A model generated the notes under the pieces. That model was not told where the DNA came from. It was given only the letters and a program-made list of their open reading frames with translations, and searched no databases. A stretch of 64,000 nt of DNA from Paenibacillus rigui (lineage in GTDB: Bacteria > Bacillota > Bacilli > Paenibacillales > NBRC-103111). Below are positions 7,705 to 16,218 of the stretch, piece after piece. Position 1 is the first letter of the stretch. Every line of letters starts with the position of its first letter. The stretch is from assembly GCF_002234615.1 (NCBI RefSeq), contig NZ_NMQW01000018.1:32573-96572 (forward strand), read 5' to 3'. Position numbers and translations under genes: made by a program.

Positions 7705-9996
7705 ATGAAAAACCCGAAGAGAATCCTCGCTTTGCTGTTATGCTTGTGTTTGATGCTAACTATGATTCCAATGATGGGTAATGCAGCTGACGCCAAAATA
7801 TCCATAGCCCCCGGTTCGGTAACAGCCAGTGCCGATGATGGGAATGTACCGGCTAATACCGTAGATGGAGATTTGGCCACCCGTTGGTCCGCAAGCGGGG
7901 ACGGGCAGTGGATCCAATACGATTTGGGAGCAAATAAGAAGCTTGCTTATATGAAAATCGCCTTTTTAAGCGGGGATACTCGGACCTCAACCTTCGACAT
8001 CCAAACCTCCACAGATAACGCTAGCTTTACCACGATAAGTGCGAATGTAACCAGCAGCTTAAATACGGCTCTTCAGACCTTCGATTTTCCCGATGCGGAT
8101 CCCGTCCGGTATGTGAGGATTATAGGACACGGGAATTCCGTGAATGCTTGGAACAGCTATACCGAGGTGGAGATGTATGGGGATACCTCAAGCGCTGCAG
8201 CTAAATTGTCTATTCCGGGCACCTCTGTGACGGCCAGTGCCGATGATGGAAATGTACCGGCTAATACCGTGGATGGAAATTTAGCGACCCGTTGGTCGGC
8301 AAGCGGGGACGGGCAGTGGATCCAATACGATTTGGGAGCAAATAAGAAGCTTGCATATATGAAAATCGCTTTTTTAAGCGGGGATATTCGGACCTCAACC
8401 TTCGACATCCAAGCCTCCACAGATAACGTTAGCTTTACCACGATAAGTGCGAATGTAACCAGCAGCTTAAATACGGCTCTTCAGACCTTTGACTTTCCCG
8501 ATGCGGATCCCGTCCGGTATGTGAGGATCGTAGGGCACGGCAACTCTGTCAATGCATGGAACAGCTATACCGAGGTGGAGATGTATGGGGGCGACTCAAG
8601 CGGTTCCGGAGGCTCCGGCACGGTTGTGCCTGTTTCGACATCGTCACAATTGAGCTCGGCATTAAGTAATGCAGCTGCCGGCACTACGATTGTGCTCGCT
8701 AACGGAACTTATACGCAGAGTACGCCTTTCATCATTACCGGAAAGCAAGGGACGTCCGCTGCCCCTATTACGATTAAAGCAGCCAATCAGGGTCAGGCCA
8801 TCATCTCCGGTGGCGCGGCAATACACATTTCAAGCTCATCGTATGTCACGATTGAAGGCTTGAAGTTTACCAATACCGGGAACACGGCCATTCTGTTGGA
8901 CGGATCGAATCATATTCGGGTCACGCGGAATACATTCGCGCTCGCTGCTACCGGGGGAGACCTCATCTGGCTTCAGGTCAGCGGCAGCAACAGTCATCAT
9001 AATCAAATCGATCATAACGACTTTGGAAACAAAAGTGACACAGCTCCTTTAATCGCTTATCAAGGGGATGGCAACGGAAACGTCTCGCAATATGATGTGA
9101 TCGAGTTGAACTATTTCCACGATGTAGGCCCGTGGGTCGCGAACGGCAAGGAAACCATCCGTCTCGGTTTGTCCTCCGTGTCTCTCTCGAATGGCTACAA
9201 TACGATCCAGAACAATCTATTCGAAAACACCGATGGTGAGCCCGAGATCGTCTCTGTGAAGAGCGGCAACAATACGGTCCGCTACAATACCTTCAAAACC
9301 TCCAAGGGCGGCCTTACCTCAAGGCATGGACATAGCAACAGCTTTTACGGAAACTTCTTCCTTGGGGATGGAGTAGAGAGCAACCAGGACGGAATTCGGA
9401 TTTATGGTAACGACCATAAAATTTACAACAATTATATGGAGAAGCTGACGGGAAATGCGATTCTGCTGGACAGCGGCAGTTATGACGGCGGCTCCGACGG
9501 CTACCCCTCCAATCCATCCTCAAGCGACCTAACGGCACAATGGAAAATATATCGCGCCAACGTTGTGAACAATACCATTGTCGATAGCGCTACAGGGATT
9601 ATCGTGGGCTCCGGCAAGACGTATCCGCCTCAGGATAGCAGAGTTGCAAACAATATTGTAAGAAATACAGTCGGTACCCTCTACAATGAGGCGGCGACGA
9701 CGAACACCGTATTTGAGGGCAATATCGGTTATGGCAGTACGGTCAATAACAAGTCGAGAGCTGCCGCCGAAATTTGGAATACGAACCCGCTATTCACAAC
9801 GGTCGGCGGATTGCAAAAGCTATCCGATTCCAGTCCGGCAATCAATTATGCGAAGGGAAGCTACGCATTTGTTACGAAGGATATGGACGGAGAAACGCGC
9901 TCTACGAACGATACCGGAGCCGATGAACGCTCCAATGCCACGACGTTCTCTATTCGTCCGTTGACCCCGGCGGATGTGGGTCCTCTCGCTCCATAA
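7705..9996 (+). CDS. Secreted polysaccharide lyase family 6 (alginate/dermatan lyase type) with two F5/8 type C domains
   Basis: 763 residues. A signal peptide (about 1-29, ending GNAADA) is followed by two nearly identical discoidin/F5-8C carbohydrate-binding domains (about 30-158 and 168-295), a Gly/Ser linker, and a parallel beta-helix lyase from about 307. The lyase carries the chondroitinase-B/PL6 signature: NGKETIRLG, DGEPEIVSVKSG with Lys519, and SRHGH with Arg540. The Lys-Arg spacing of 21 residues equals that of Lys250/Arg271 in chondroitinase B; the Glu residues of the GEPE motif would bind calcium. PL6 enzymes cleave alginate or dermatan sulfate by beta-elimination. ATG 7705 follows AAAGGATG. 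It ends at a strong terminator (10114-10151). Confidence 0.85.
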   Translation: MKNPKRILALLLCLCLMLTMIPMMGNAADAKISIAPGSVTASADDGNVPANTVDGDLATRWSASGDGQWIQYDLGANKKLAYMKIAFLSGDTRTSTFDIQTSTDNASFTTISANVTSSLNTALQTFDFPDADPVRYVRIIGHGNSVNAWNSYTEVEMYGDTSSAAAKLSIPGTSVTASADDGNVPANTVDGNLATRWSASGDGQWIQYDLGANKKLAYMKIAFLSGDIRTSTFDIQASTDNVSFTTISANVTSSLNTALQTFDFPDADPVRYVRIVGHGNSVNAWNSYTEVEMYGGDSSGSGGSGTVVPVSTSSQLSSALSNAAAGTTIVLANGTYTQSTPFIITGKQGTSAAPITIKAANQGQAIISGGAAIHISSSSYVTIEGLKFTNTGNTAILLDGSNHIRVTRNTFALAATGGDLIWLQVSGSNSHHNQIDHNDFGNKSDTAPLIAYQGDGNGNVSQYDVIELNYFHDVGPWVANGKETIRLGLSSVSLSNGYNTIQNNLFENTDGEPEIVSVKSGNNTVRYNTFKTSKGGLTSRHGHSNSFYGNFFLGDGVESNQDGIRIYGNDHKIYNNYMEKLTGNAILLDSGSYDGGSDGYPSNPSSSDLTAQWKIYRANVVNNTIVDSATGIIVGSGKTYPPQDSRVANNIVRNTVGTLYNEAATTNTVFEGNIGYGSTVNNKSRAAAEIWNTNPLFTTVGGLQKLSDSSPAINYAKGSYAFVTKDMDGETRSTNDTGADERSNATTFSIRPLTPADVGPLAP
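7825..8590 (+). repeat. 408-bp tandem gene-internal duplication (two discoidin domains)
   Basis: Bases 7825-8182 recur at 8233-8590, an exact offset of 408 bases (136 codons) without indels and with only scattered substitutions, many silent. This is a recent in-frame duplication of the carbohydrate-binding domain. Confidence 0.9.
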
Positions 9997-10113
9997 CAGG
10001 TTGGATACAGGTGTGCTGCCTTGGCGGCCGAGATAACGAGCTTGTTCGAGCAGTTGTTCAAGCTGCATACACCGCAGGAAAGAACAGCCCCGAAGTACCG
10101 TTTGAGCCTGTAA

Positions 10114-10151
10114 GAGTCAATCCTTAAACCGGATTGGCTCTTTTTCTTTTT
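10114..10151 (+). terminator. Rho-independent terminator after the PL6 gene
   Basis: GAGTCAATCC (10114-10123) pairs with GGATTGGCTC (10131-10140) around TTAAACC and runs directly into TTTTTCTTTTT. It closes the uronate-polysaccharide operon and isolates the sulfoquinovose operon that follows. Confidence 0.9.
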
Positions 10152-10203
10152 CCAGAGTCAAGGTGCAGTGGCGTGCCTGTTCATTTTCTTACCAAAAAAA
10201 CGG

Positions 10204-10232
10204 TTGCAAAAAAAACGAAAGGTAGTTACAAT
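10204..10232 (+). promoter_or_regulatory. Sigma-A promoter of the sulfoquinovose operon
   Basis: TTGCAA (10204-10209), a 17-base spacer, then TACAAT (10227-10232). Transcription would begin near 10239, leaving a leader of about 110 bases. The interval 9997-10351 otherwise holds only the terminator above and the operator-like repeats below. Confidence 0.75.
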
Positions 10233-10242
10233 GAATCTAAAG

Positions 10243-10294
10243 ATAGTGATGTAAACGCTTTATTCATACAATGAACGAACTCAAACATCACTAT
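10243..10294. promoter_or_regulatory. Inverted operator-like repeat in the sulfoquinovose leader
   Basis: ATAGTGATGT (10243-10252) and its exact reverse complement ACATCACTAT (10285-10294) lie 42 bases apart, start to start, about four helical turns, just after the predicted transcription start. The second copy also sits in the smaller palindrome AAACAT-N4-ATGTTT (10283-10298). These are candidate binding sites for the GntR-family protein encoded inside the operon. Confidence 0.45.
10250..10263 (+). promoter_or_regulatory. cre-like site downstream of the sulfoquinovose promoter
   Basis: TGTAAACGCTTTAT matches the cre consensus at 12 of 14 positions and lies about 11 bases after the predicted start, a position where CcpA acts as a roadblock. 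It overlaps the left half of the inverted repeat at 10243. Confidence 0.4.
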
Positions 10295-10351
10295 GTTTCA
10301 TTTATAAGGAGTACCCGTATCGAACAATAAGATGAGTAAAGGGGTAAACGT

Positions 10352-11614
10352 ATGAGAAAAGCTTGGAAATGGGCATCGGTTTTGCTTGTTGGATCATTAG
10401 CGGTGACAGGTTGTGGAAAAACTCAGGTTACGGGAGGCGAGGAGAAGCCTGCTGCCGGGAAAACGACCAAAATCAGTTTTATCCATTGGCGCGGTGAGGA
10501 TACCAAGGTATTCAATGATCTTATTGCTGAATTCAAGAAAGCGAATCCTACGATTGATGTAGAAATGAATGTATTTCCTTCAGAATCATACTTAGCCAAT
10601 GCACAGGCCAAACTGCTTGACGGTTCCTCAGGCGATGTATTCGCATCCTTCCCTGGAGCCCAGTTTGAAAGCATTTCCAAAGCCAACTTGTATGAAGATT
10701 TATCCAAAGAAAGTTTTGTAAGCAATTACACGGAAAATTTGATTCAAGCGGGTAAAAAGGACGGCAAGCAGCTTGCATTCCCATACCAGCTTGTATATAA
10801 TCAACCGATTTATAACAAAGCCATTTTCGATAAGCTTGGTTTGAAGCCGCCGAAGGATTGGGACGGATTCCTGAAGCTTTGTGAAACGTTGAAAAATAGC
10901 GGCTACATCCCGATTGCTTTCCCGGGTCAGGATATCGGTCCGGGGCAATTTATGAACTCGATGATGATGAATAACAATACGGATGAAGCGATTTGGAGTA
11001 AGGTAGAGTCGGGTCAGGCCAAGCTGACGGATGAATGGTTCGTTAAGACTCTATCGCAATTTAAAGAGCTTGCGGACAAAGGTTATTTCCAGAAGGACTC
11101 TCTTGGTACGAATAAAGATATTGCCGGCTCGCTGTTCGCTCAAGAAAAGGCAGCCATGCTCGCTACAGGCTCTTACATGATGTCCTCAAATAAACAGCAA
11201 AACCCGAACCTGGTTCAAGGCTTGCTGGCACCGATTACTGTAAGCGCAGACAAAGCGGTTTTTGAAGGAATTCATACGACCACCTTCATGCTTGGGGTCA
11301 ATGCCAATTCGAAGCACAAGCCGGAAGCCAAAAAGTTTATTGAGTTTTTGAGCCAAAAGGAAAACGCGCAGAAGTATGCGAACCAAACGGGGCAGCTGGT
11401 TACAGTGAAAGGCGTTAACTATGAAACGGCTGAGCTGAAGGAAAGCGCTCAATGGGCGGATAAGAAGACGAGATTCCATCCGCGTTATCTGATAGCCAAT
11501 GCAAATAATGAAAAAGCGGTTGTCAGTTCGATCCAAGCGGTCGTTTCAGGCAAGAGCCCGGAAGAAGCGGCCAAAGCAGCTCAAGTGGTTATCGACCAAA
11601 ATGTGAAGAAGTAA
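10352..11614 (+). CDS. Sugar-binding lipoprotein (family 1), probable sulfoquinovose or SQ-glycoside receptor
   Basis: 420 residues with lipobox VTGC, Cys at 21, and a family 1 (MalE/UgpB-like) binding-protein body: KISFIHWRGED near the N terminus, and EAKKFIEFLSQKENAQKYA near the C terminus. AAAGGGG lies seven bases before the ATG. It is the first gene of the operon and would deliver substrate to the two following permeases. Because the operon also encodes a sulfoquinovosidase and the downstream enzymes, SQ or sulfoquinovosyl glycerol is the likely ligand, as for the SmoF receptor in Agrobacterium. The ligand cannot be read from the sequence itself. Confidence 0.8.
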   Translation: MRKAWKWASVLLVGSLAVTGCGKTQVTGGEEKPAAGKTTKISFIHWRGEDTKVFNDLIAEFKKANPTIDVEMNVFPSESYLANAQAKLLDGSSGDVFASFPGAQFESISKANLYEDLSKESFVSNYTENLIQAGKKDGKQLAFPYQLVYNQPIYNKAIFDKLGLKPPKDWDGFLKLCETLKNSGYIPIAFPGQDIGPGQFMNSMMMNNNTDEAIWSKVESGQAKLTDEWFVKTLSQFKELADKGYFQKDSLGTNKDIAGSLFAQEKAAMLATGSYMMSSNKQQNPNLVQGLLAPITVSADKAVFEGIHTTTFMLGVNANSKHKPEAKKFIEFLSQKENAQKYANQTGQLVTVKGVNYETAELKESAQWADKKTRFHPRYLIANANNEKAVVSSIQAVVSGKSPEEAAKAAQVVIDQNVKK

Positions 11615-11623
11615 CGGAAAGCG

Positions 11624-11643
11624 GGGAGGGGCTCTCCCCTCCC
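11624..11643 (+). other. Intercistronic GC hairpin after the binding-protein gene
   Basis: GGGAGGGG (11624-11631) pairs perfectly with CCCCTCCC (11636-11643) around CTCT, without a U-tract, between the binding-protein and permease genes. Such hairpins commonly protect the 5' part of the message so that the binding protein is made in excess. Confidence 0.6.
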
Positions 11644-11668
11644 AAACAGGTAATATGGAGGTAACGCA

Positions 11669-12541
11669 ATGAAGCAAAGTAAATCGCTCTATCTGTTTGT
11701 TTTACCGGGCTTGCTCATGTACTTGCTGTTTTTTGTTTATCCGACGATCAACGGACTGGTCCTTTCGTTCACGAACTGGGAAGGCATCTCTCCGGACTGG
11801 AAATGGGTCGGACTGGACAATTATAAGAAAATGATCACAAATGATGTTATTTTTCATACGGCTATTTTGAACAATTTGAAATTCATGTTTTGCGTCGTGC
11901 TGTTTCAAACCGCGTTTTCCTTGATCCTGGCACTGCTGCTGCTCAAAAATTCCAAGGCCAACATCTTCCTGCGGGCATTATACTTTTTTCCCACGATCAT
12001 TTCTTCGATCTCCGTCGCTTTCATTTGGTCCTTTGTACTGAATCCGAATGTCGGGGCATTGAATGTGATCCTTGGCAAAGTCGGGATGGAAAACCTTGCG
12101 ATGAACTGGCTGGGCAATCCGAGCCTTGCGATGTATTCGATCGCTTTCGTACAGATTTGGGCACATACGGGACAAATGCTCGTCATTTTCGTCGCAGGTC
12201 TGCAATCGATTCCGGGTGAGCTGTATGAGGCGGTTTATCTGGACGGAGCGACGCGCTGGCAAGCGTTCAAAAATGTGACCTGGCCGATGGTTGCACCGGC
12301 TGCGACAATCGTTGTTGCTTACACCACCATTCAATCGTTCAAGGCTTTCGATCTGATCTTTGCCATGACTGGCGGAGGTCCAATGAACTCTACCGAAATT
12401 CTTTCTACTTATATTTATCATACCGCATTCCAAAACTCAGAGTTCGGTTACGCGGCTACCCAATCTATGGCCTTCATGGCCATCATCGCCCTGATTACGT
12501 TTATTCAATTCAAATTGTTAAAAGGCAATCGGGCGGCTTAA
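11669..12541 (+). CDS. ABC sugar permease, UgpA/MalF type (sulfoquinovose operon)
   Basis: 290 residues, six predicted helices. N-terminal YLFVLPGLLMYLLFFVYPTI and the EAA loop 'YEAVYLDGATRWQAFKNVTWPMV' are standard for the MalF-type subunit of CUT1 importers. A good TGGAGGTAA site lies before the ATG. It pairs with the 12570 gene to make the channel. Smaller than LplB proteins and of a different subfamily from the other importers nearest to it, so this operon was probably assembled separately. Confidence 0.9.
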   Translation: MKQSKSLYLFVLPGLLMYLLFFVYPTINGLVLSFTNWEGISPDWKWVGLDNYKKMITNDVIFHTAILNNLKFMFCVVLFQTAFSLILALLLLKNSKANIFLRALYFFPTIISSISVAFIWSFVLNPNVGALNVILGKVGMENLAMNWLGNPSLAMYSIAFVQIWAHTGQMLVIFVAGLQSIPGELYEAVYLDGATRWQAFKNVTWPMVAPAATIVVAYTTIQSFKAFDLIFAMTGGGPMNSTEILSTYIYHTAFQNSEFGYAATQSMAFMAIIALITFIQFKLLKGNRAA

Positions 12542-12569
12542 CATGTCCGCATGAAAGGATGAACCACCA

Positions 12570-13409
12570 ATGAATCAGCTAAGCAAGGAAACAGTGGCGG
12601 GGAGTTTAATGAAACGGACGATTCTCCTCGTATACGCAGCAGCCATCGTGCTGCCGTTATTGATTATTGTGTTTGCATCCTTCAAGGGTACGAATGAGCT
12701 GTTCAAGAATCCGATCGGGCTGCCAGTGAACTTTTCCTTCAGTAATTATCTCAATATGATGAAAGAGCAATCGATGGGGGATTATTTTCTAAACAGTGTG
12801 ATCGTGACTGGCTCGACGATCTTTCTCGTCTTGTTCTTCTCCAGCTTGCTATCGTATGCCATGTATCGCTTTACCGGCTGGAAGGGTGTCCTGCTGTACG
12901 GACTATTCGCCGCAGGGATGATGGTTCCCCCCCAGGTCAATATGATTCCGATCTATACTTTGGTCGCGAAGCTGGGACTCACAAATTCGTTAGTCGGTCT
13001 GATCGCCGTGTCCGCATCGGTTTTTATGCCGGTTGCCGTTTTTATTCTTGCCGGATTCATGAAGTCCGTGCCCAAAGAAATGATTGAAGCGGCTGCGATC
13101 GATGGCGCCAATGAATGGCGGGTATACTATCAGGTCGTCCTGCCGATTACGCTTCCTTCCTTGTCCGCGTCAGCTATTTTTTTGAGCGTCATGGTATGGA
13201 ACGATCTGTTGTATCCGTTATTGTTTATTAACTCGAATAGCAAAAAAACGCTGCCGCTGGCTTTGCTCCAGTTCCAGGGAGAGTATTTGACCAACTATCC
13301 GATGATTTTCGCAGGGGTCATTATCGCCTCCGCACCGATGGTCATTGCCTATGTGTTTTTGCAAAGATATTTTGTTGCCGGTGTGACGGCTGGCTCCGTG
13401 AAAGGCTGA
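12570..13409 (+). CDS. ABC sugar permease, UgpE/MalG type (sulfoquinovose operon)
   Basis: 279 residues with six predicted helices, the EAA loop 'IEAAAIDGANEWRVYYQVVLPI', and the FLQRYFVAGVTAGSVKG ending characteristic of MalG-type subunits. AAAGGATG precedes the ATG. Starts 28 bases after the preceding permease; the next gene starts 23 bases after this one. No ATPase is encoded in the operon. Confidence 0.9.
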   Translation: MNQLSKETVAGSLMKRTILLVYAAAIVLPLLIIVFASFKGTNELFKNPIGLPVNFSFSNYLNMMKEQSMGDYFLNSVIVTGSTIFLVLFFSSLLSYAMYRFTGWKGVLLYGLFAAGMMVPPQVNMIPIYTLVAKLGLTNSLVGLIAVSASVFMPVAVFILAGFMKSVPKEMIEAAAIDGANEWRVYYQVVLPITLPSLSASAIFLSVMVWNDLLYPLLFINSNSKKTLPLALLQFQGEYLTNYPMIFAGVIIASAPMVIAYVFLQRYFVAGVTAGSVKG

Positions 13410-13432
13410 TCGAAACAGAGAGGGAGAGATAC

Positions 13433-14107
13433 ATGAAAGAGAGAATGACCGAGCTTCAAGGCTTAAATCCGCATTTGGCACTGTTCTCTGTACAGAACGA
13501 AGCCTTTCGCCCATATGGCAGGATTCTGAAGGGCTATGATTTTAATGAAGTGATGCAGCAGATGGAACAAACCGACATTCCCGCAGAGGGGAACGTCTAC
13601 CTGACTTCTGTGAAGCAGTTGGAGCAAACGGCTATTAAAGGCCAGCTGCAGCAGCATGTATACGGCGGCATGGAGATTCAGCTCGGCTATTGCAATGGGA
13701 GAAACTCCAATCTGAATGGTCTGGAATACCACAAAGGCAGTGAAATTAATGTCGCAGTGACGGACCTGGTCCTTCTATTAGGGAAAGTACAGGATATCCG
13801 GGACAATAAGTACTCGACTGAACATATACAAGCGTTTTTTATTCCGCAAGGAACGGCTGTGGAGCTGTACTCAACGACGCTGCATTTTGCCCCTTGCAAG
13901 GTGACGGATGACGGGTTCAAATGCATCGTTGTTCTGCCGAAAGGCACGAATGAACCGCTGGAGCACAAGAGCGAAGCCATCACAGAGGAAGATGAGCTGC
14001 TGTTTATGACCAATAAATGGCTGCTGGCCCATCCGGAGAGGAAAATTCTGATCGATCGGGGTGCATATCCCGGGATTGTTGGAGATAACATTGTGATGAT
14101 GTATTAA
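13433..14107 (+). CDS. DUF4867 family protein of the sulfoquinovose operon
   Basis: A 224-residue cytoplasmic protein without signal peptide or membrane segment. I recognise it as DUF4867: the N-terminal 'FRPYGRILKGYDF' and the central 'QLGYCNGRNSNLNGLEYHKGSEINVAVTDL' part suggest a cupin-like beta fold, with 'LHFAPCKV' and a conserved C-terminal 'LAHPE' segment. Function is not known to me. From memory, DUF4867 members occur next to sulfoquinovose genes in other Firmicutes; here it lies between the importer and the sulfoquinovosidase. A cupin-like mutarotase or epimerase role would fit but is only a guess. GGGAGAG precedes the ATG; the next gene begins 12 bases after the stop. Confidence 0.75.
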   Translation: MKERMTELQGLNPHLALFSVQNEAFRPYGRILKGYDFNEVMQQMEQTDIPAEGNVYLTSVKQLEQTAIKGQLQQHVYGGMEIQLGYCNGRNSNLNGLEYHKGSEINVAVTDLVLLLGKVQDIRDNKYSTEHIQAFFIPQGTAVELYSTTLHFAPCKVTDDGFKCIVVLPKGTNEPLEHKSEAITEEDELLFMTNKWLLAHPERKILIDRGAYPGIVGDNIVMMY

Positions 14108-14119
14108 GGAGGAAATGGC

Positions 14120-16168
14120 GTGCGGGATCAAGCGACACAAGAAAGCCGGTTTCAGTTTACGAAGCTGGAGGACGGATTTGAGATCACGCTCCGGGGGGAC
14201 GTGTTGCTCAGGCATACTTCAGCCCAGCCATTGCTATTTGCCGGTTACGGTGAAGAAACGATGGAGATGTACCGGGGAAATTTCGATATCCGTGATTATG
14301 TGATTGAGCGTATAGCTTTGCGTTATGCGGAGACGGAAGTGACGGAGCAATCGATACGGATCACCTTTTCAAATGTAAAGAATGGCGAGCCTTATATCAC
14401 GCTGGAGGTGAAGCAGGGACTTCGCGACCTGCAGATCGATTTCATACAAGCGAATGCTGCATTGAACCGTTTGTGGTTCCGGCTTCAGGCGGATGCGGAA
14501 GAGAAAGTGTATGGCTGCGGCGAGCAAATGTCCCATTTGAACCTGCGGGGCAAAAATTTTCCTCTGTGGACGTCCGAGCCCGGGGTCGGCAGAAACAAGA
14601 AGACCTATGTGACCTGGCAGGCGGATGTGATCGACAAAGCCGGGGGCGATTATTATACGACCAATTACCCGGAGCCTACGTTTGTCTCCAGCCGGAAGTA
14701 CATGTGCCATGTGGAAACAACGGCTTATGCGGACTTTGATTTCAGACAGCCACAGTATCATGAGCTCCAAATGTGGGAGGTGCCATCAAGCATTGTGATC
14801 GAAACGGCCGAATCGTTCCTGGAGCTGACAAGTCGTATCTCCGATCGCTTCGGACGTCAACCGGAGCTCCCCGACTGGACTTATAACGGGATATGGCTGG
14901 GGATTCAAGGCGGCACGGCTGTGGTGGAGAAGAAGCTGGAGCATGTGCTTTCCAAAGGGCTGAAGGTCGGCGGCGTCTGGTGTCAGGATTGGCAGGGCAA
15001 ACGAATCACGTCGTTCGGTAAACGGCTGATGTGGAACTGGCGCTGGAATCCGCAGGAATATCCGGGCCTGGATCGCAAAATGCAGGAGTGGAAGCAGCAG
15101 GGCATCCGTTTTCTCGGTTATATTAACCCTTATGTAGCCGTGGAGGGGGATTTGTTCCAAACGGCCAAAACGAACGGTTACCTGGCTTTAACGGAGCAGG
15201 GGGAAGTGTATTTGGTCGATTTCGGCGAGTTTTACTGCGGCGTGGTCGATTTCACGAATCCGGAAGCCAACGAATGGTATAAGGGAGTTATTAAGGAAAA
15301 TTTGATCGGGTTCGGACTCGACGGCTGGATGGCCGACTTCGGCGAATATTTGCCGATTGACCTGGTGCTGCATAATCGCAAGCCGGCAAAATTAATGCAT
15401 AACGCTTGGCCTGTCTTATGGGCGAAGGTGAATTATGAGGCTGTGGAAGAGTCCGGGAAATTAGGCGAAGTTGTGTACTTCATGAGAGCGGGCTACAGCG
15501 GTATTCAACAATATTGCACGCTGCTTTGGGCTGGGGATCAGAGCGTGGATTGGTCGCTCGACGACGGTCTCGCCTCGGTGATTCCCGCTGCGTTATCCTC
15601 CGGCTTGCTTGGCAATGGTCTGCACCACAGCGATATTGGGGGCTACACAAGCCTGCATGGTAATAAACGAAGCAAAGAGCTGTTTATGCGCTGGGCGGAG
15701 ATGTGCGCCTTTACTCCTGTGATGCGAACGCACGAGGGGAATCGGCCTTACGATTGCTGGCAGTTCGACAGTGACGACGAGACGCTGGAGCATTTGGTCC
15801 GGATGACGGACATTTATGCAGCGTTGTCTCCTTATACAAGGGAGCTTGTCCGCATTAATGCGGAACAAGGCATACCGGTACAGCGTCCGCTGTTCATGCA
15901 CTATGAGCATGATATACGCTCCTACGATATCCAATACCAATATATGTACGGGCCTGATCTTCTTGTGGCTCCGGTTTATCAGGAGAACCAATCCGCCTGG
16001 TCGGTCTACCTTCCAAAGGATGAATGGGTTCATCTATGGACAGGGGAATCGTATCCTGGTGGCGGCGAAGTGGAGGTTGCCGCACCGCTCGGCTGCCCGC
16101 CCGTCTTTTACCGGAAGTCTTCAAGCTATGCCGAATTGTTCCGGTCCGCAGCCGGAATTCAAGGCTAG
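14120..16168 (+). CDS. yihQ: GH31 sulfoquinovosidase (YihQ type)
   Basis: 682 residues, a GH31 retaining alpha-glycosidase that releases sulfoquinovose from sulfoquinovosyl glycerol or the plant sulfolipid. The nucleophile is Asp406 in GWMADFGEYLP and the acid/base is Asp473 in WAGDQSVDW, matching Asp405 and Asp472 of E. coli YihQ with an offset of one. All residues known to recognise the sulfonate-bearing sugar are present at the same offset: Gln263, Gln289, Arg302, Trp305 and Tyr509 (YihQ QQRWY motif). Ordinary alpha-glucosidases lack this set, so this is firm. No signal peptide, so hydrolysis is intracellular, after import. The start is GTG 14120 with AAGGAGG seven bases before it. Confidence 0.95.
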   Translation: MRDQATQESRFQFTKLEDGFEITLRGDVLLRHTSAQPLLFAGYGEETMEMYRGNFDIRDYVIERIALRYAETEVTEQSIRITFSNVKNGEPYITLEVKQGLRDLQIDFIQANAALNRLWFRLQADAEEKVYGCGEQMSHLNLRGKNFPLWTSEPGVGRNKKTYVTWQADVIDKAGGDYYTTNYPEPTFVSSRKYMCHVETTAYADFDFRQPQYHELQMWEVPSSIVIETAESFLELTSRISDRFGRQPELPDWTYNGIWLGIQGGTAVVEKKLEHVLSKGLKVGGVWCQDWQGKRITSFGKRLMWNWRWNPQEYPGLDRKMQEWKQQGIRFLGYINPYVAVEGDLFQTAKTNGYLALTEQGEVYLVDFGEFYCGVVDFTNPEANEWYKGVIKENLIGFGLDGWMADFGEYLPIDLVLHNRKPAKLMHNAWPVLWAKVNYEAVEESGKLGEVVYFMRAGYSGIQQYCTLLWAGDQSVDWSLDDGLASVIPAALSSGLLGNGLHHSDIGGYTSLHGNKRSKELFMRWAEMCAFTPVMRTHEGNRPYDCWQFDSDDETLEHLVRMTDIYAALSPYTRELVRINAEQGIPVQRPLFMHYEHDIRSYDIQYQYMYGPDLLVAPVYQENQSAWSVYLPKDEWVHLWTGESYPGGGEVEVAAPLGCPPVFYRKSSSYAELFRSAAGIQG

Positions 16169-16218
16169 TCTCTAACGAGATGTGAACTTTATTCCATGAT
16201 AAGAGGTGCCCTACACTT

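Noticed and set aside
14120..16168. Ordinary alpha-glucosidase or alpha-xylosidase of GH31
   Set aside because: The five sulfonate-recognition residues of YihQ are all present at matching positions, which ordinary GH31 enzymes lack.
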